Positions 61,967 to 64,000 of a stretch of DNA of 64,000 bases are shown in pieces. The notes under the pieces were generated by a model. It was not told the DNA's origin. It did not search any database and was given only the letters and a program-made list of their open reading frames with translations. Position 1 is the stretch's first letter. The number at the start of each line of letters is the position of its first letter. A program made the translations under genes and the position numbers. The stretch covers positions 868,001 through 932,000 of the forward strand of contig CAWGST010000002.1 in assembly GCA_963825315.1 (NCBI GenBank), given 5' to 3'. This DNA is from DASRLE01 sp963825315 (GTDB taxonomy: Bacteria > Verrucomicrobiota > Verrucomicrobiia > Limisphaerales > Palsa-1400).

Positions 61967-62187
61967 CAGGCGGAGAGAACCCGATCATTCTCCGCACACT
62001 CGCCGCCGCGTTCGCCGAAGCCGGACGTTATTCCGAAGCGGTGGAAACGGCGCAACGCGCCTTGCATCTGGCCGGGGCGCAATCCAACATCAAGCTGGCC
62101 GGGCAACTTCAATTGGAGATGAAACTCTACCAGGCAGGCAGCCCGTACCATGTCCCTGAACAAACACACCAGACCGAGTTTCGTTAG
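61807..62187 (+). CDS. TPR C-terminus continuing the TMTC-like protein
   Basis: The frame holds the missing TPR end (MDEAISQYQKALQIEPADVE, AQNNLAWLLATCPEASLRNG, SEAVETAQRALHLAGAQSNI). Together with 60281-61755 it would form one protein of about 636 residues ending at 62187. It has no start of its own. The split is probably an indel or assembly error. Confidence 0.75.
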   Translation: MDEAISQYQKALQIEPADVEAQNNLAWLLATCPEASLRNGDNAVRLARQANGLTGGENPIILRTLAAAFAEAGRYSEAVETAQRALHLAGAQSNIKLAGQLQLEMKLYQAGSPYHVPEQTHQTEFR

Positions 62188-62218
62188 TAGAGGGAAAACC
62201 CAAACCTCTCCGGCCCCA

Positions 62219-63133
62219 TCAACGCGGCGCAGAGGTGTACTGTGCCAGCCATACGCAGTCCTGGTTGCCCGGGGACGCGGTCGAGGTTTGGCTGCCCATG
62301 CCGGGTTGGACAATACCTGCCGGGGTGTAGGTGCGCGTATCCAGCCACTTGCGAATGATGGCATGGCCATCGACAAAAGTCATGCCTGCCGCAAAATTAT
62401 GGTTGGCCCCGGGAAAATCAACGAGATAACCGCCTGAGGGCGGCCCGGCTGTCGTGGCCGCCGCCGCCGCAAAGGAAGCGTCGTTGATGGAGTACGGGTT
62501 TTCGTCTATGATGCACCAGGTATTGGCCGCGCCAGGCCGTGAGAAGGAGGACAATTTGCCATAGGTCAACCAGTTAGGGTTCAGGCCGTTGACATAACTG
62601 GCGCCGCTGAGCCATCCGCCCTGGACTGGTTGGCCGAGCGCGGGCGCGCCGTTTTTATAGAAGGAGTTCCAAGTCGTGCCGATGGCGGAGTTCATGGAAT
62701 AGCTCCGCACATGCACCTTTTTCGCTTTTGGATCAATGTAGTTATCCGCCGGACAATGCCAAACGAAGGGGCTTGGAATATAGTGAGACAAAAGTGTGTT
62801 GGGGTCGGTGAGTTCGACGATCTGGGCCGCGTCAGCCGGTTGTTCCATCGTGCCGACCACCCAATTCTTCATCTCGTTCGATTGAGAATTCGCCCAATAA
62901 ACGGTCGTGTAGGGGAAATCGTTGGGGGCGAGGAGATCGTTGTTGTCATCGGCGTACATGCGCCAGCCGACCATGATCTGGCGGCCGTTGCTCATGCACT
63001 GGATTGACTGCGCCTGCGCTTTGGCCCTGGCCAACGCCGGCAGGAGCATGGCCGCCAGAATGGCAATGATGGCAATGACGACAAGCAACTCAATGAGGGT
63101 GAATGCGCGAGTTGGAGCAGGCGGCCGTCGCAT
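62219..63133 (-). CDS. Prepilin-type pseudopilin (H-X9-DG-like)
   Basis: A 304-residue protein from ATG 63133. The type IV/II pilin-type signal RAFTLIELLVVIAIIAILAA with the Glu +5 is followed by AMLLPALARAKAQAQ, seen in many Verrucomicrobia and Planctomycetes copies. A secreted C-terminal domain (WHCPADNYIDPKAKKVHVRS, HNFAAGMTFVDGHAIIRKW) ends with the HNxx-DGH region. The prepilin peptidase would cut before the Phe. A longer open frame to 63169 is possible. Downstream terminates near 62219. Confidence 0.88.
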   Translation of the reverse strand: MRRPPAPTRAFTLIELLVVIAIIAILAAMLLPALARAKAQAQSIQCMSNGRQIMVGWRMYADDNNDLLAPNDFPYTTVYWANSQSNEMKNWVVGTMEQPADAAQIVELTDPNTLLSHYIPSPFVWHCPADNYIDPKAKKVHVRSYSMNSAIGTTWNSFYKNGAPALGQPVQGGWLSGASYVNGLNPNWLTYGKLSSFSRPGAANTWCIIDENPYSINDASFAAAAATTAGPPSGGYLVDFPGANHNFAAGMTFVDGHAIIRKWLDTRTYTPAGIVQPGMGSQTSTASPGNQDCVWLAQYTSAPR

Positions 63134-63233
63134 TGAATCCGCGCCCGCCGTGTTGGAATGTAATATCATTTAGTGGTCCTAAGCTGAAAGCGGGCGCCGG
63201 ACTGAACCGGCGCCCGCCATCTGAGATGTAACA

Positions 63234-64000
63234 TTAATGGCCGACTACAACCGGTTGACTGGTGGCATTCGGGATGTTCGTGTTTGTCATATCCTGCACC
63301 GTGATGGTGAAGGTGCCTGCCTCCTGAAAGTAGAAGGCAGAGTTACCCGAGTTAAACGTCACGGCCCCATTCACCATATTCTCCTGGTTGGGCAGTGTCG
63401 CCTCTCCATCCGTGGAGGAGAGCACGTTGATAGTGTCAGTGACGCCGGAAATCGGGTCGAAGTTGTTGTCAACCGCCTGGACGGTAACGTCTTCCTCCAC
63501 GAACCCGCCATCCCCGCCCGTGAGCGCAGTGGGTGATCCTGAATAGCCAGGGGATACTCCCGGGGTGAAGGTTTGGCCCGGCAGCAAGACCAGCATTTGG
63601 GAATAGGTGTTGCTGATGACGGTGAAAAAGCCTGAGGTCGTGCCGTTGTCAGGCAGGCTGCTGGAAGCGACCAAGGCCTGATCAACCGGACCGTTTTTGA
63701 TTACAGGAGCGGAAGACAGGCCCTGCCAATGAGTCGCGGGCAAGCTTGACGCCACATAAAGGCTAAACGAGTTCGCGGGCAGTGTCCAAGGCACCCAATA
63801 CGCCGAACCTGTCGGGACGAGCACAACGGCGGCGGGATCGCTGCCGAAATCAAGCCACTCGTTTGTATTGAGGCTGGTGTCGGTCAAAAAGTTATCGCTG
63901 AACGCGCAGTTGCCCGTTTCGGAGAAGCTGCTGTACACAACCTCCTGGCCGTTGTAGCCGGCGGTATTCGCTTGGGTGCCCAAGAGGAGCGACACCGGGC
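63234..64000 (-). CDS. Large secreted protein, C-terminal part, cut by window edge
   Basis: At least 253 residues of Ser/Thr/Asn-rich beta-type sequence (NTYSQMLVLLPGQTFTPGVS, VQAVDNNFDPISGVTDTINV, SAFYFQEAGTFTITVQDMTN) resembling extracellular or Ig-like domain repeats. It runs off the window, so the start is unknown; the ATG at 63995 may be internal. It ends with TAA at 63234. It may be a surface or autotransporter-type protein. Confidence 0.65.
   Translation of the reverse strand, partial: PVSLLLGTQANTAGYNGQEVVYSSFSETGNCAFSDNFLTDTSLNTNEWLDFGSDPAAVVLVPTGSAYWVPWTLPANSFSLYVASSLPATHWQGLSSAPVIKNGPVDQALVASSSLPDNGTTSGFFTVISNTYSQMLVLLPGQTFTPGVSPGYSGSPTALTGGDGGFVEEDVTVQAVDNNFDPISGVTDTINVLSSTDGEATLPNQENMVNGAVTFNSGNSAFYFQEAGTFTITVQDMTNTNIPNATSQPVVVGH

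Overview
The window looks like part of a Verrucomicrobiota chromosome, plausibly of the Pedosphaera/Limisphaerales type. Support comes from an H-X9-DG-like pseudopilin gene, a very large Reg_prop/Y_Y_Y sensor kinase, hpnA, a multi-membrane TPR protein, and many IS and palindromic repeats in GC-rich DNA. This is an inference from gene content; no rRNA is present.

Layout. (1) 0.1-3.3 kb, minus strand: a double radical-SAM/SPASM enzyme split by a one-base frameshift, followed by an ankyrin-repeat remnant. (2) 3.3-40.8 kb: a patchwork accessory island ending at an integrase next to tRNA-Cys. It holds a large serine recombinase, ssb and small unknown genes (3.3-8.3 kb). Next is a 51-repeat CRISPR array with a type I-G cas operon (8.4-22.7 kb): csb1, csb2, cas3, cas8-like, two small genes, cas4-cas1 and cas2. 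Then comes a four-gene overlapping operon of a serine recombinase and ParB/RepB-like proteins (23.2-27.4 kb). After it lies a probable DNA-defence operon (27.5-36.9 kb): PLD-SNF2 helicase, Eco57I-like methylase, Mrr-like nuclease, GWGSL protein, DprA-like protein and a zinc-ribbon protein. A structured leader, a recD2 fragment, an unknown 530-residue protein and the integrase close the island. (3) 40.8-64 kb: core-like genes, including mtnA, prmA, a peroxiredoxin and hpnA. A five-gene phospholipid operon (CDP-alcohol phosphatidyltransferase, cdsA, plsC, hydrolase-methyltransferase, PAP2-dual-specificity phosphatase) has been broken by two IS elements whose exact ends and target duplications can be read. 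An IS1634-like element, a sensor kinase, a TMTC-like membrane TPR protein, a pseudopilin and a partial secreted protein follow.

The cas operon and array form one unit on the minus strand, with overlapping starts and stops. The helicase, methylase and nuclease would form a restriction-like defence module, but the methylase carries an in-frame stop. The recombinase-ParB operon has no ParA and shows two independent tandem partial duplications. Several genes (radical SAM, cas3, TPR protein, ISL3 transposase) carry one-base frameshifts, mostly in short homopolymers. Some may be assembly errors, so they are reported separately from the IS insertions and nonsense codon, which cannot be explained that way.
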